Positions 1-6,425 of a stretch of DNA of 6,983 bases are shown one piece after another. Numbering within the stretch: the stretch's first letter is position 1; every line of letters begins with the position of its first letter. The notes beneath the pieces are model-generated. The model searched no databases and was not told where the DNA came from. It was given only the letters and a program-made list of their open reading frames with translations. This DNA comes from an uncultured Lachnospiraceae bacterium (GTDB lineage Bacteria; Bacillota; Clostridia; Lachnospirales; Lachnospiraceae): the NCBI GenBank assembly GCA_947068385.1, contig CAMTBF010000190.1, forward strand, positions 1 to 6,983. Direction: 5' to 3'. The translations under genes and the position numbers were made by a program.

Positions 1-767
1 TGGACTTCGCCCAGAACGCGGGCAAGTCCACCGGCGGCTTCTGCGCCAGCCCCTACGGGAAGAATTCCTTCATATTGCTGTCCTGGAACAACCGCATGGC
101 GGACGTGTTCACTCTGGCCCATGAGCTGGGGCATGCGGGGCATTTCAAGGCATGCAACAGCGCCCGGTCCATCTTCGACACTAATGTGTCTACCTATTTC
201 GTGGAGGCCCCCTCCACCATGAACGAGCTGCTGATGGCCCATTACCTGCTGAAGACCAATCCTGACAGGAGGTTCCGCCGCTGGGTGCTGTCCTGCATGA
301 TCGGGAATACTTATTATCATAATTTCGTCACTCATTTGATGGAGGCGGCCTACCAGAGGAAGGTGTACAGGATTGTGGACGCGGGCGGCAGCGTGAACGC
401 GGAGGTGCTGAACCGCCTGATGAAGGAGACCCTGGAGAAGTTCTGGGGCAGCGACGTGGAAATCTCCGACGACGCAGCCCGCACCTGGATGCGCCAGCCC
501 CATTATTACATGGGCCTGTACTCCTACACCTACAGCGCGGGGCTTACCGTTGCCACCCAGGCGTGCAAACGGATTGAGGCGGAAGGGGCGCCTGCCGTGG
601 AGGACTGGAAGAAGGTCCTGGCCGCGGGCAGCACCTTGGATCCCGTGGGCCTTGCGAAGCTGGCGGGAATCGACATCACCACGGACGGGCCGCTGCTGGA
701 TACCATTGCCTATATTGGCGGAATCATCGAGGAAATAGAACGGCTCACTCACGAACTGGATGACTGA
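1..767 (+). CDS. pepF: Oligoendopeptidase F, M3 family zinc metallopeptidase (5'-truncated, C-terminal part)
   Basis: The reading frame is open from position 3 to the TGA at 765-767, so the window cuts off the N-terminal part. About 254 residues are visible, of a family usually near 600. The visible part begins with a GGFC...PYG..SFILLSW block typical of oligoendopeptidase F. It then has the zinc-binding HELGH at visible residues 40-44 (bases 120-134). The probable third zinc ligand is Glu68 in FVEAPST, about 25 residues downstream as in other M3 enzymes. A PHYYMGLYSYTY segment near residues 166-177 matches the substrate-binding His/Tyr motif of the family. These enzymes hydrolyse short peptides in the cytoplasm, in peptide recycling or nutrition. 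No catalytic residue is missing in the visible part. A second TGA follows directly (768-770), giving tandem stops. The gene converges on the flavoprotein gene and ends before a strong hairpin terminator. Family assignment is firm; the physiological substrate is unknown. Confidence 0.95.
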   Translation, partial: DFAQNAGKSTGGFCASPYGKNSFILLSWNNRMADVFTLAHELGHAGHFKACNSARSIFDTNVSTYFVEAPSTMNELLMAHYLLKTNPDRRFRRWVLSCMIGNTYYHNFVTHLMEAAYQRKVYRIVDAGGSVNAEVLNRLMKETLEKFWGSDVEISDDAARTWMRQPHYYMGLYSYTYSAGLTVATQACKRIEAEGAPAVEDWKKVLAAGSTLDPVGLAKLAGIDITTDGPLLDTIAYIGGIIEEIERLTHELDD

Positions 768-906
768 TGATCCGGGAGCCGCACTCCGAAAGGCCGGTTC
801 AAAAAGCTTTACACTTCCAGCATCGCCGGACAACAAGGAATGACAGGAGCTAAAAGATATCTTCCAGAACATGCTGGAAGACGGCAATTAAACCTTACGC
901 AAAAAC
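768..906. other. Intergenic spacer downstream of pepF with a 10-bp inverted repeat
   Basis: This stretch between the pepF stop and the terminator holds no convincing gene. It contains a perfect 10-bp inverted repeat, CTTCCAGCAT at 814-823 and ATGCTGGAAG at 871-880. The right arm can instead pair with a nearer copy, CTTCCAG at 861-867, giving a compact 7-bp stem with a 6-base loop (861-880). The two left arms therefore compete for the same right arm. In an mRNA read through from pepF these would be alternative 3'-UTR folds. A short frame at 844-891 reads like protein but has no upstream start, so it is not called. Confidence 0.5.
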
Positions 907-954
907 ATCCCCGCAGCAGATGCCCGGCATGAATCTGCTGTGGGGATATTTTTT
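907..954. terminator. Rho-independent terminator between convergent genes, probably bidirectional
   Basis: A 13-bp stem pairs ATCCCCGCAGCAG (907-919) with CTGCTGTGGGGAT (935-947) with a single G-T wobble. It is followed on the plus strand by a T run at 949-954. The 15-base loop contains a further small inverted repeat, ATGC (920-923) with GCAT (927-930). Five A residues precede the stem (901-905), so a minus-strand transcript would also end in a stem and a U run. The element therefore probably stops both pepF from the left and the flavoprotein transcript, whose stop codon lies at 973-975, from the right. Confidence 0.9.
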
Positions 955-972
955 CATTCACGAGCTGCAGTC

Positions 973-2340
973 CTACTTCCCCAGGATGCGCCTGGCCACG
1001 TACACCCCGCTGGCGGAGGCATGGGACAGGGAGTGGGTCACGCCGCTGCCGTCGCCGATGATGTAGAGGCCCCTGTGCCTGCTCTCCAGGTTCCCGTCCA
1101 GCTCCACCTCCATGTTGTAGAACTTCACTTCCACGCCGTAGAGCAGCGTGTCGTCATTGGCGGTGCCCGGCGCGATCTTGTCTAAGGCGTAGATCATCTC
1201 CATGATGCCGTCCAAAATGCGCTTGGGCAGCACCAGGCTCAGATCCCCCGGCGTGGCGGCCAAGGTGGGCGTCACCATCCCCTCGGCGATCCGGGTGGCA
1301 TTGCTGCGCCGTCCCCTCACCAGGTCGCCGAAGCGCTGGACGATGACCCCGCCCCCCAGCATGTTGGACAGCCTTGCGATGCTCTCGCCGTAGCCGTTGC
1401 TGTCCTTGAAGGGCTGGGAGAAATGCTTCGCCACCAGCAGGGCGAAGTTGGTGTTCTCCGTGCGCTTCTCCGGGCTCTCGAAGCTGTGCCCGTTCACCGT
1501 GACGATGCCATTGGTATTCTCATTGACTACGATTCCGTAGGGATTCATGCAGAAGGTCCGCACATTGTCCTCGAACTTCTCCGTCCTGTATACGATCTTG
1601 CTCTCATAGAGCTCGTCCGTCAGATGGGAGAAGATCACCGCGGGCAGCTCCACCCGGACGCCGATGTCCACCCGGTTGGATTTCGTGGGGATGTCCAGCT
1701 CATGGCAGATCTTCTCCATCCATTTGCTGCCGCTGCGGCCCACGGACACGATGCATTTCCCGCAGGTGTATGCCTCTTTCCCGCAGCGCACCTCGTAGCC
1801 TCCATCCGTCAACGAGATAGCGTCTACCGGCGTGTCGAAACGGAACTCCACCTTCTCCCGCAGCGCCGCATACAGATTCTCCAGCACCACGAAGTTGATG
1901 TCCGTGCCCAGATGGCGCACGGAGGCGTCCAGGAGCTTTAGCTTGTTCTGCATGCAGATCTTCTTGAACTGGGTCCCGGCGGTGGAATATTTCTTCGTCC
2001 CCTCCCCGCCGTATTCCATGTTGATGGCATCCACGTACTCCATCAAATCGATGGCCTGTTTCTTTCCGATATACTCGTGGAGCGTGCCGCCGAAATCGTT
2101 GGTGATGTTGTACTTTCCATCGGAAAATGCTCCCGCGCCTCCGAAGCCGCTCATGATGGAGCAGGACTTACAGCCGATGCAGCTCTTCACCTTCTCCCCG
2201 TCGATGGGGCAATGGCGCTTCTCCAGGGCGTGCCCGGCTTCGAAGACCGCGATCTTCAGCTCCGGTCTCTCCTTGGCCAGCTCATAGGCGGAAAAGATGC
2301 CTCCCGGCCCCGCTCCCACAATGATGATGTCGTATTGCAT
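973..2340 (-). CDS. FAD-dependent dehydrogenase (COG2509-type NAD(P)/FAD oxidoreductase)
   Basis: This 455-residue soluble flavoprotein starts with a Rossmann dinucleotide-binding fold: VGAGPGG at residues 8-14, ending in acidic Glu34 of VFEAG, as expected for binding the FAD ribose. A cysteine cluster follows (Cys44, Cys54, Cys57, Cys60) and runs into SGFGGAGAFSDGK at residues 64-76, a signature of the uncharacterised FAD-dependent dehydrogenases of COG2509. Near the C-terminus, LYIIGDGSGVTHSLSHA (about 425-441) is the second FAD-contacting motif. No signal peptide or membrane segment is seen. The ATG at 2340 has AGGAGG (2346-2351) five bases upstream. The stop is TAG. It follows the glycosidase operon on the same strand after 112 bp and has its own predicted promoter, so it may not belong to that pathway. 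Its substrate is unknown. The cysteine cluster could hold an Fe-S centre or be redox active, which is inference. Confidence 0.87.
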   Translation of the reverse strand: MQYDIIIVGAGPGGIFSAYELAKERPELKIAVFEAGHALEKRHCPIDGEKVKSCIGCKSCSIMSGFGGAGAFSDGKYNITNDFGGTLHEYIGKKQAIDLMEYVDAINMEYGGEGTKKYSTAGTQFKKICMQNKLKLLDASVRHLGTDINFVVLENLYAALREKVEFRFDTPVDAISLTDGGYEVRCGKEAYTCGKCIVSVGRSGSKWMEKICHELDIPTKSNRVDIGVRVELPAVIFSHLTDELYESKIVYRTEKFEDNVRTFCMNPYGIVVNENTNGIVTVNGHSFESPEKRTENTNFALLVAKHFSQPFKDSNGYGESIARLSNMLGGGVIVQRFGDLVRGRRSNATRIAEGMVTPTLAATPGDLSLVLPKRILDGIMEMIYALDKIAPGTANDDTLLYGVEVKFYNMEVELDGNLESRHRGLYIIGDGSGVTHSLSHASASGVYVARRILGK

Positions 2341-2345
2341 GATAA

Positions 2346-2351
2346 CCTCCT
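2346..2351 (-). promoter_or_regulatory. Ribosome-binding site of the FAD-dependent dehydrogenase
   Basis: The minus strand reads AGGAGG five bases before the ATG at 2340. This is a full match to the anti-Shine-Dalgarno sequence and supports the chosen start. The GC-rich hairpin at 2360-2381 lies nine bases further upstream. Confidence 0.85.
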
Positions 2352-2359
2352 CGCTTTCA

Positions 2360-2381
2360 CCGGCCGCCTTCTTCCGGCCGG
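2360..2381 (-). promoter_or_regulatory. GC-rich hairpin in the leader of the FAD-dependent dehydrogenase
   Basis: CCGGCCG (2360-2366) and CGGCCGG (2375-2381) form a perfect 7-bp, all-GC stem around an 8-base loop. It lies between the predicted promoter and the ribosome-binding site. No T run follows on the minus strand, so it is not a standard terminator. It could stabilise the 5' end of the mRNA or modulate ribosome access. That role is inferred only from position and stability. Confidence 0.45.
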
Positions 2382-2397
2382 ATTTCCCCCACAGGCT

Positions 2398-2427
2398 ATT
2401 CTAACACAGGCCCCGGCCTCTGTGCAA
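2398..2427 (-). promoter_or_regulatory. Predicted sigma-70-type promoter for the FAD-dependent dehydrogenase
   Basis: The minus strand shows TTGCAC (2422-2427) as a -35 box, an 18-base spacer, and TAGAAT (2398-2403) as a -10 box. TGT sits directly before the -10, giving an extended -10. A transcript would start near 2391 and have a leader of about 50 bases. The spacer holds an imperfect GC-rich inverted repeat (CAC-AGG / CCT-GTG, within 2405-2424) that could be an operator or a weak terminator for the upstream operon. The call rests on sequence match only. Confidence 0.42.
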
Positions 2428-2452
2428 GCGAACAATACGATTTGCGAGAAAG

Positions 2453-4225
2453 TTATGTGATAGCCCAGCGCACTGTCCCGGATACCGGAACCCTGACCTC
2501 CAGGAACCTCCCCTGCCTCTCGCCCGGCGCGCCTTCCGCCGGATTGCCATAGCAGTCCGTCACCGCCACAGAGCCGGCCGCATCCCCCACATCCAGCACC
2601 AGCCGCTCCTCCCTGGTTCCGTTCAGGACAGTCCAGTCCGCCACGCCCTCCGGAATCCTCAGGATACGATTCCCGCTGTAGACCGCCGTAATCGCCCTGC
2701 CGTCCTTTTGTGTCCAGACTACCGGATACAGGTTATGGGGTTCCAGGGCACAGATGGGCTGTTCCTGCAAAAGCGCCCTGTTCTCCCCCATGAAGCCCAG
2801 CCAGAACCGCAGCATCTCCCTCATTTCGGGCGTGAGGGCCTTCATCTTCACGGAAATCTGGGGCGTGGAGAAGATGCTGGAGATGATCTGGATCGCCGCC
2901 GCTTCCGGCGCCTCGTCCTCATGCCACATCAGCGGGTCGCTGTGCACCGCCGTCCGGCCGCTGAGCAGGCGCAGGTCCACCGTGCCCACCCGGTTGCGGA
3001 TCGCCGAGTCCGGGCAGTCCGCCACCCGGAACATGTTCCCGTACCGGCGCATGTTGGGGCCGATATAGCCCTGGCGAAATTCTATCATGATATCGCCGCT
3101 CTTTGCGGAAAGCCGCTCATACACCGTGCGCATCAGGCAGTCCAGGGCCTCCTGGACGCTCTCGAAATCCATCCCCTCCGGATCGTAGGCCGGGGAATCC
3201 GCCTGCTCCACGATGCAATCCACAAAGTCCAGCTTCAGCCCGTCCAGGTCCCAATCCCTGACGGCCCGCTCATAGGTGTCCGCCAGATAGTCCCGCACCT
3301 TTTTGTACCGGGGATCCAGCACGCCCGCCTGTATCAGCGGGTTGTCGTCAAAGGACAGGAGCATGTCCCTGTATTCCTCCCACTTCCCGCAATGAATCCC
3401 CAGGAAGGGCACGCTGTACCAGATCATGTACTTCAGCCCCATGGCATGGACTTTCCTGACATGCTCCCCAAAATCCGGGAACCTCCTCCCGGAGACCTGC
3501 CAGTCCCCGCAGAAGGCATAGCCCCGGTTATTGTCCTCCGTCTGCCAGCCGTCGTCCAGGATCACGGTCCGGAATCCCAGCTCTGCAGCCAGGCGGCATT
3601 CCTCCTCAATCTCCTCCGCGAACAGGTTCTGGTGGTATGCGTACCAGGTGGAGTACACCGGCTCCCTGGCCGCCTCCGGCGTCAGGACAGGCAGGATGCC
3701 GCACTCCTCCTCCCACCATTTCGCCACCGCCTGGACGGCCTGATAGAAGGGCCGCCTTCCCGTGTCCATCCGCACGTCCAGCTCATAGGAGCCTCCCGCC
3801 TCTGGGACAGCCTTTTTCAGGATGCATACGGGAAAACGCACCTGTAGAACCAACATGCCGTTCTCCTCCCGCACGCCGGCCCGGATGCCGATCCGCTCTC
3901 TGGTCTCGGACACCGCCACCGTGCACCGGTTTCCCCCGTCCTCGCCGAAAAGGCACGCCACCGGCGCGGACCTGGCGGTCATGCTCTCCCGGAAACGCCC
4001 GTAGTCCGCGTCTATGGAGCGGTTCATGCCGCAAAGCGGGCTCCAGATTCCGGCCATGTCCACATAGGGCATGCTCCATTCCAGCAGGACTTCCTCCCCT
4101 TCCGCCGGGTCACCGGAAGATTGCCCGCCAAGATAAAACCGGAAGACCTCCGCCTCCCCCTCCAGCTGCTTCTGTTCCCATCCGGTCAGGAAACATGCCC
4201 CTCTTCTCACTATAGGCGCTTCCAT
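2453..4225 (-). CDS. GH36-type alpha-galactosidase-like glycosidase, divergent short form
   Basis: This 590-residue cytoplasmic protein (no signal peptide) has the GH36 plan: a short N-terminal beta domain (about 1-180), a TIM barrel (about 190-480) and a C-terminal beta domain (about 490-590). DDGW is at 224-227, and GDW..SGRRFPDF near 240-252 matches the family. Asp333 in DGLKLDF fits the nucleophile, and Asp403 in FRVADCPDSAIRNR fits the acid/base (family equivalent SD..DA). The classical Cys/SGGG loop that contacts galactose is replaced by EFRQGYIGP (382-390). The protein is also shorter than the roughly 720-740 residues of typical GH36 enzymes. It probably removes an alpha-linked terminal sugar from an imported oligosaccharide; galactose is likely but not certain. 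The ATG at 4225 follows AGGAGG by eight bases. The gene starts three bases after the preceding glycosidase stops, which suggests translational coupling. No strong terminator follows it. Confidence 0.85.
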   Translation of the reverse strand: MEAPIVRRGACFLTGWEQKQLEGEAEVFRFYLGGQSSGDPAEGEEVLLEWSMPYVDMAGIWSPLCGMNRSIDADYGRFRESMTARSAPVACLFGEDGGNRCTVAVSETRERIGIRAGVREENGMLVLQVRFPVCILKKAVPEAGGSYELDVRMDTGRRPFYQAVQAVAKWWEEECGILPVLTPEAAREPVYSTWYAYHQNLFAEEIEEECRLAAELGFRTVILDDGWQTEDNNRGYAFCGDWQVSGRRFPDFGEHVRKVHAMGLKYMIWYSVPFLGIHCGKWEEYRDMLLSFDDNPLIQAGVLDPRYKKVRDYLADTYERAVRDWDLDGLKLDFVDCIVEQADSPAYDPEGMDFESVQEALDCLMRTVYERLSAKSGDIMIEFRQGYIGPNMRRYGNMFRVADCPDSAIRNRVGTVDLRLLSGRTAVHSDPLMWHEDEAPEAAAIQIISSIFSTPQISVKMKALTPEMREMLRFWLGFMGENRALLQEQPICALEPHNLYPVVWTQKDGRAITAVYSGNRILRIPEGVADWTVLNGTREERLVLDVGDAAGSVAVTDCYGNPAEGAPGERQGRFLEVRVPVSGTVRWAIT

Positions 4226-4228
4226 GCG

Positions 4229-5479
4229 TCATACCTCCTGCTCTTCCACTTTTTTCCCGTTCACGGTGATGGGCTGTCCCGTGCGGTTCTTCACGGACAG
4301 GGCCCCCTCCCTCCATGATACATCAAATTCCCCTTCCAGAAAAGGGACATTTCTGATTTCGAACCATGTGATCCCATCGGGGAGCCTGGGGACGATCTCT
4401 ATGGCCGCCCCGGGCCCGTCAGGGCGGATGCCTGCCATTTCATATACAAATGCCTCTATGGCCCCGTAGGACACCTCCGGGTATTCCCTGCGGAAGAGCC
4501 CGGGTGAGATCAGCTCCTTCAGCCAGTACGCTCCCCGCTCGGAATCTCCGTTTTGGTAGAACAGCACGGGATAATGGGACAGGCTCTCCACATTGACCCC
4601 CTTAAGCCCCGCCTCATGGAGGCCGTCCAGGTGAACCTTAAGCCTGTCCGGGTCGCGGAGCACCCGATAATAGCTCAGGCTCAGGGAATGCCCGATTTCG
4701 TCGCTGTGCCGCAGCTTGCCGTCCTCATCCTTCACCTGGTAGAAGCGCTGCTCCCCGGAGTCCCACCACTGTGTCCGGAGCATCTCCTCCAGCCTGCATG
4801 CCATTTCACCGCAACGGGCGCTCCTGTCCTGCTCCCCCCGGCCACTGAAAATGGCCTGGGCGGAGCGGTAGCCCCTGATTTCGATGGCCAGCATGTCTAT
4901 CAGCGCCTGGGCCCGGGCGAAGCGGCTGTCCTCGCAGTAGGACGGAATCCCGAGCCTAGCGTCCGGATACCTGCGCTCCAGCAGGCCGTCCCCGTCCCTG
5001 TCCCACCACCTGGCATATTCCTCCACCGTCATCCGGTAGAACCGCACGAAATCCGACTGGAACAGATAGTCCCTGTCCCCGGTCATGCAGTACATCCGGT
5101 AGCAGGCATCCATGACATCAAAGTTCGCCGGAAGGTTGTACCAGAAATCCTGGTCGTTTGCATAGTCCACCGGGCAGGGCCGATAGTCCTTGTCTATCTC
5201 CCAGAAGCTGCAGAACTGCCTGCTCTCCGCTATCCCCTGGGCAAACCTGAGCAGCATGTTCTTGGTATGCCGCCCAAGCCCCAGCGCCTCCGCTCCTTTT
5301 GCATGATGCGCCACATCCCGCATGCAGAATGCCTGCCTGTCCGGCAGCGCCGCCTCATACCATTCCCCCACCAGATCCCCCTCATGGCTGTAGGCCAGCG
5401 CCTGTTCCTTCGCCCAGGCGAATCCCGCGTTCCATGTTTCGTCCGATGTGGTAAATTCGATTCTTCCTTTCCTGACCAT
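4229..5479 (-). CDS. (Alpha/alpha)6 six-hairpin glycosidase-like protein, family unresolved
   Basis: This 416-residue soluble protein has no signal peptide. It looks like a six-hairpin glycosidase barrel (about 15-350) followed by a short C-terminal beta tail (about 356-416). Recognisable blocks are CMRDVAHHAKGAEALGLG (52-69), FWEID..YRPCPVDY near 92-106, WWDRDGDGLLERRYP (158-172), and EVSYGAIEAFVYEMAGIRPDG (335-355). The DGDGL.E motif and the GIRPDGPG...I.P tail resemble GH78 rhamnosidases and related GH63/GH116-like barrels, but no family signature is complete. Candidate acidic catalytic residues include Asp55, Glu94, Asp96 and Glu183; I cannot choose among them. It lies 33 bases after the LplC-like permease and 3 bases before the GH36-like gene, so it most likely acts on the same imported oligosaccharide. 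The ATG at 5479 has AGGAG only four bases upstream, which is slightly close. A non-hydrolytic role or a lyase activity cannot be excluded. Confidence 0.72.
   Translation of the reverse strand: MVRKGRIEFTTSDETWNAGFAWAKEQALAYSHEGDLVGEWYEAALPDRQAFCMRDVAHHAKGAEALGLGRHTKNMLLRFAQGIAESRQFCSFWEIDKDYRPCPVDYANDQDFWYNLPANFDVMDACYRMYCMTGDRDYLFQSDFVRFYRMTVEEYARWWDRDGDGLLERRYPDARLGIPSYCEDSRFARAQALIDMLAIEIRGYRSAQAIFSGRGEQDRSARCGEMACRLEEMLRTQWWDSGEQRFYQVKDEDGKLRHSDEIGHSLSLSYYRVLRDPDRLKVHLDGLHEAGLKGVNVESLSHYPVLFYQNGDSERGAYWLKELISPGLFRREYPEVSYGAIEAFVYEMAGIRPDGPGAAIEIVPRLPDGITWFEIRNVPFLEGEFDVSWREGALSVKNRTGQPITVNGKKVEEQEV
4234..4239 (-). promoter_or_regulatory. Ribosome-binding site of the GH36-like gene, inside the preceding gene
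   Basis: AGGAGG on the minus strand lies eight bases before the ATG at 4225. It falls within the last sense codons (Gln-Glu-Val) of the six-hairpin glycosidase gene, whose TGA is at 4229-4231. Ribosomes finishing the first gene would reach the site of the second, which supports coupled translation. Confidence 0.8.
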
Positions 5480-5483
5480 AGGT

Positions 5484-5488
5484 CTCCT
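5484..5488 (-). promoter_or_regulatory. Ribosome-binding site of the six-hairpin glycosidase gene
   Basis: AGGAG on the minus strand lies four bases before the ATG at 5479. The spacing is short compared with the 5-8 bases seen for the other genes here. A second purine-rich stretch (AAGGAAAGG, 5490-5498) lies further upstream. Confidence 0.6.
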
Positions 5489-5504
5489 GCCTTTCCTTAT
5501 TCCG

Positions 5505-5533
5505 TTTATATTTTATTGCTTCACCGCTCCCAA
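5505..5533 (-). promoter_or_regulatory. Possible internal promoter for the two glycosidase genes
   Basis: The minus strand shows TTGGGA (5528-5533), an exact 17-base spacer, and TATAAA (5505-5510). The -35 box lies in the last codons of the LplC-like permease and the -10 box in the AT-rich 33-base gap. A transcript would begin near 5498, just before the ribosome-binding site of the glycosidase gene. Such a promoter would let the enzymes be made without the transporter. AT-rich gaps can match -10 boxes by chance, so confidence is modest. Confidence 0.35.
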
Positions 5534-6412
5534 TGTCATGCCGGAGACGAAGTACCGCTGGAAGAACGGGTATATCACGAGAATCGGCGTCACCACTATG
5601 ATAGTAATGGCCGCGCGCACAGTCAGCGGCTGAATGCCCCGCATCTTCTCCGCCAGAACCGCGGAATCCTGTATCTTGTTGATGGCGTTGGTCTGGTTCA
5701 GGATACGGTACAGGATGATCTGCAGATTGTCCCATGTGCCGTTCTTGCTGTACAGGTTCACATCGAACCAGGAATTCCAGTGCCCTACCCCTACATAAAT
5801 CGAGATACAGGCCAGCATCGGAACGCTCAAGGGGATGATGAACTGTGTGAAGATCCGCAGCTCGCTGGCCCCGTCCACCCGCGCCGCCTCAAAAAGCGCC
5901 TCCGGCAGATTCTGGATATAAGACGCGCACAGCAGCATATAGTAGGCGCTGAAGATGGAGGGCAGCCAGTACACCGCCAGCGTATTCACAAGGCCCAGCC
6001 TGGTCATGAGCAGATACACCGGAATCAGCCCGCCGCCGAAATACATGGTGATCAAGAACAGGATGCGCATGAATTTCCTGCCCCTGAACTGTCTGCAGCT
6101 CACGATATAGCCCAGCAGGGCGTTGCCCAGGACAGCTGTCGCAGTGCCCACCATCGTCCGCACCACAGATACGAAAAAGCCCCGCACAAGGCTGCTGTCC
6201 GCAAGGACAAACTTATAATTCTCCAGGGAGAACACCCTGGGCCACAGATAGATGCCTCCGCGCACCGCATCATACCCATCGTTGAAAGAGATTGCCAGCA
6301 CATTGATGAACGGATAGACCACCACCACAAGAATGGCCAGCATGAGCACCAGGTTCAGGGCATCGAACACGCGCCCTGATTTGGTCTGTTTGATGTAAAA
6401 TGGACGACTCAT
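5513..6412 (-). CDS. Carbohydrate ABC transporter permease, LplC-like (CUT1 family)
   Basis: This 299-residue integral membrane protein has about six hydrophobic segments (roughly 17-42, 80-104, 115-135, 145-163, 190-210 and 266-288). The cytoplasmic EAA loop that docks on the ATPase reads EALFEAARVDGASELRIF at 171-188, followed by IIPLS. FGGGLIPVYLLM (125-136) and HWNSWFD (211-217) are typical of LplC-like permeases of sugar importers in Firmicutes. It should pair with the LplB-like permease encoded immediately upstream to form the channel. No ATPase gene is in the window; CUT1 systems often use a shared MsmK-type ATPase. The ATG at 6412 has AGGAGG seven bases upstream, overlapping the upstream stop codon. 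The stop is TAA. LplB/LplC names come from similarity; the substrate is more likely an oligosaccharide, given the neighbouring glycosidases. Confidence 0.94.
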   Translation of the reverse strand: MSRPFYIKQTKSGRVFDALNLVLMLAILVVVVYPFINVLAISFNDGYDAVRGGIYLWPRVFSLENYKFVLADSSLVRGFFVSVVRTMVGTATAVLGNALLGYIVSCRQFRGRKFMRILFLITMYFGGGLIPVYLLMTRLGLVNTLAVYWLPSIFSAYYMLLCASYIQNLPEALFEAARVDGASELRIFTQFIIPLSVPMLACISIYVGVGHWNSWFDVNLYSKNGTWDNLQIILYRILNQTNAINKIQDSAVLAEKMRGIQPLTVRAAITIIVVTPILVIYPFFQRYFVSGMTLGAVKQ

Positions 6413-6419
6413 CCCTACC

Positions 6420-6425
6420 CCTCCT
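6420..6425 (-). promoter_or_regulatory. Ribosome-binding site of the LplC-like permease, overlapping the upstream stop codon
   Basis: AGGAGG on the minus strand ends seven bases before the ATG at 6412. Its first A is the last base of the TGA stop (6425-6427) of the LplB-like permease. This arrangement suggests coupled synthesis of the two channel subunits. Confidence 0.85.

Noticed and set aside
841..891. A short stretch reading QELKDIFQNMLEDGN before a TAA, possibly the remnant of a lost gene such as a transposase
   Set aside because: It is preceded by an in-frame stop at 841-843 and has no start codon before the middle. It is too short to assign, and the apparent reading may come from the inverted repeat.
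1423..1941. A 172-codon open frame on the plus strand, antisense to the FAD-dependent dehydrogenase
   Set aside because: It is contained in a gene with intact FAD motifs at both ends and shows no domain of its own.
2352..2359. TGAAAGCG on the minus strand resembles half of a catabolite-responsive (cre) element
   Set aside because: The other half of the palindrome is absent and the sequence runs straight into the ribosome-binding site, so a chance match is more likely.
2360..2381. The GC-rich hairpin as a terminator of the glycosidase operon
   Set aside because: On the minus strand it is followed by TGAAAGCGAGG with no T run, so it does not fit a rho-independent terminator.
2708..3847. A 379-codon open frame on the plus strand, antisense to the GH36-like gene
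   Set aside because: It lies wholly inside a gene with clear catalytic motifs, has a His/Pro/Arg-rich composition and shows no domain. I treat it as a composition artefact.
4553..6379. A 608-codon open frame on the plus strand, antisense to the LplC-like permease and the six-hairpin glycosidase
   Set aside because: It covers two well-supported minus-strand genes. Its product is rich in His, Pro, Gln and Arg with no recognisable domain, and it spans the gene junction. This is the expected shadow of GC-rich codon usage.
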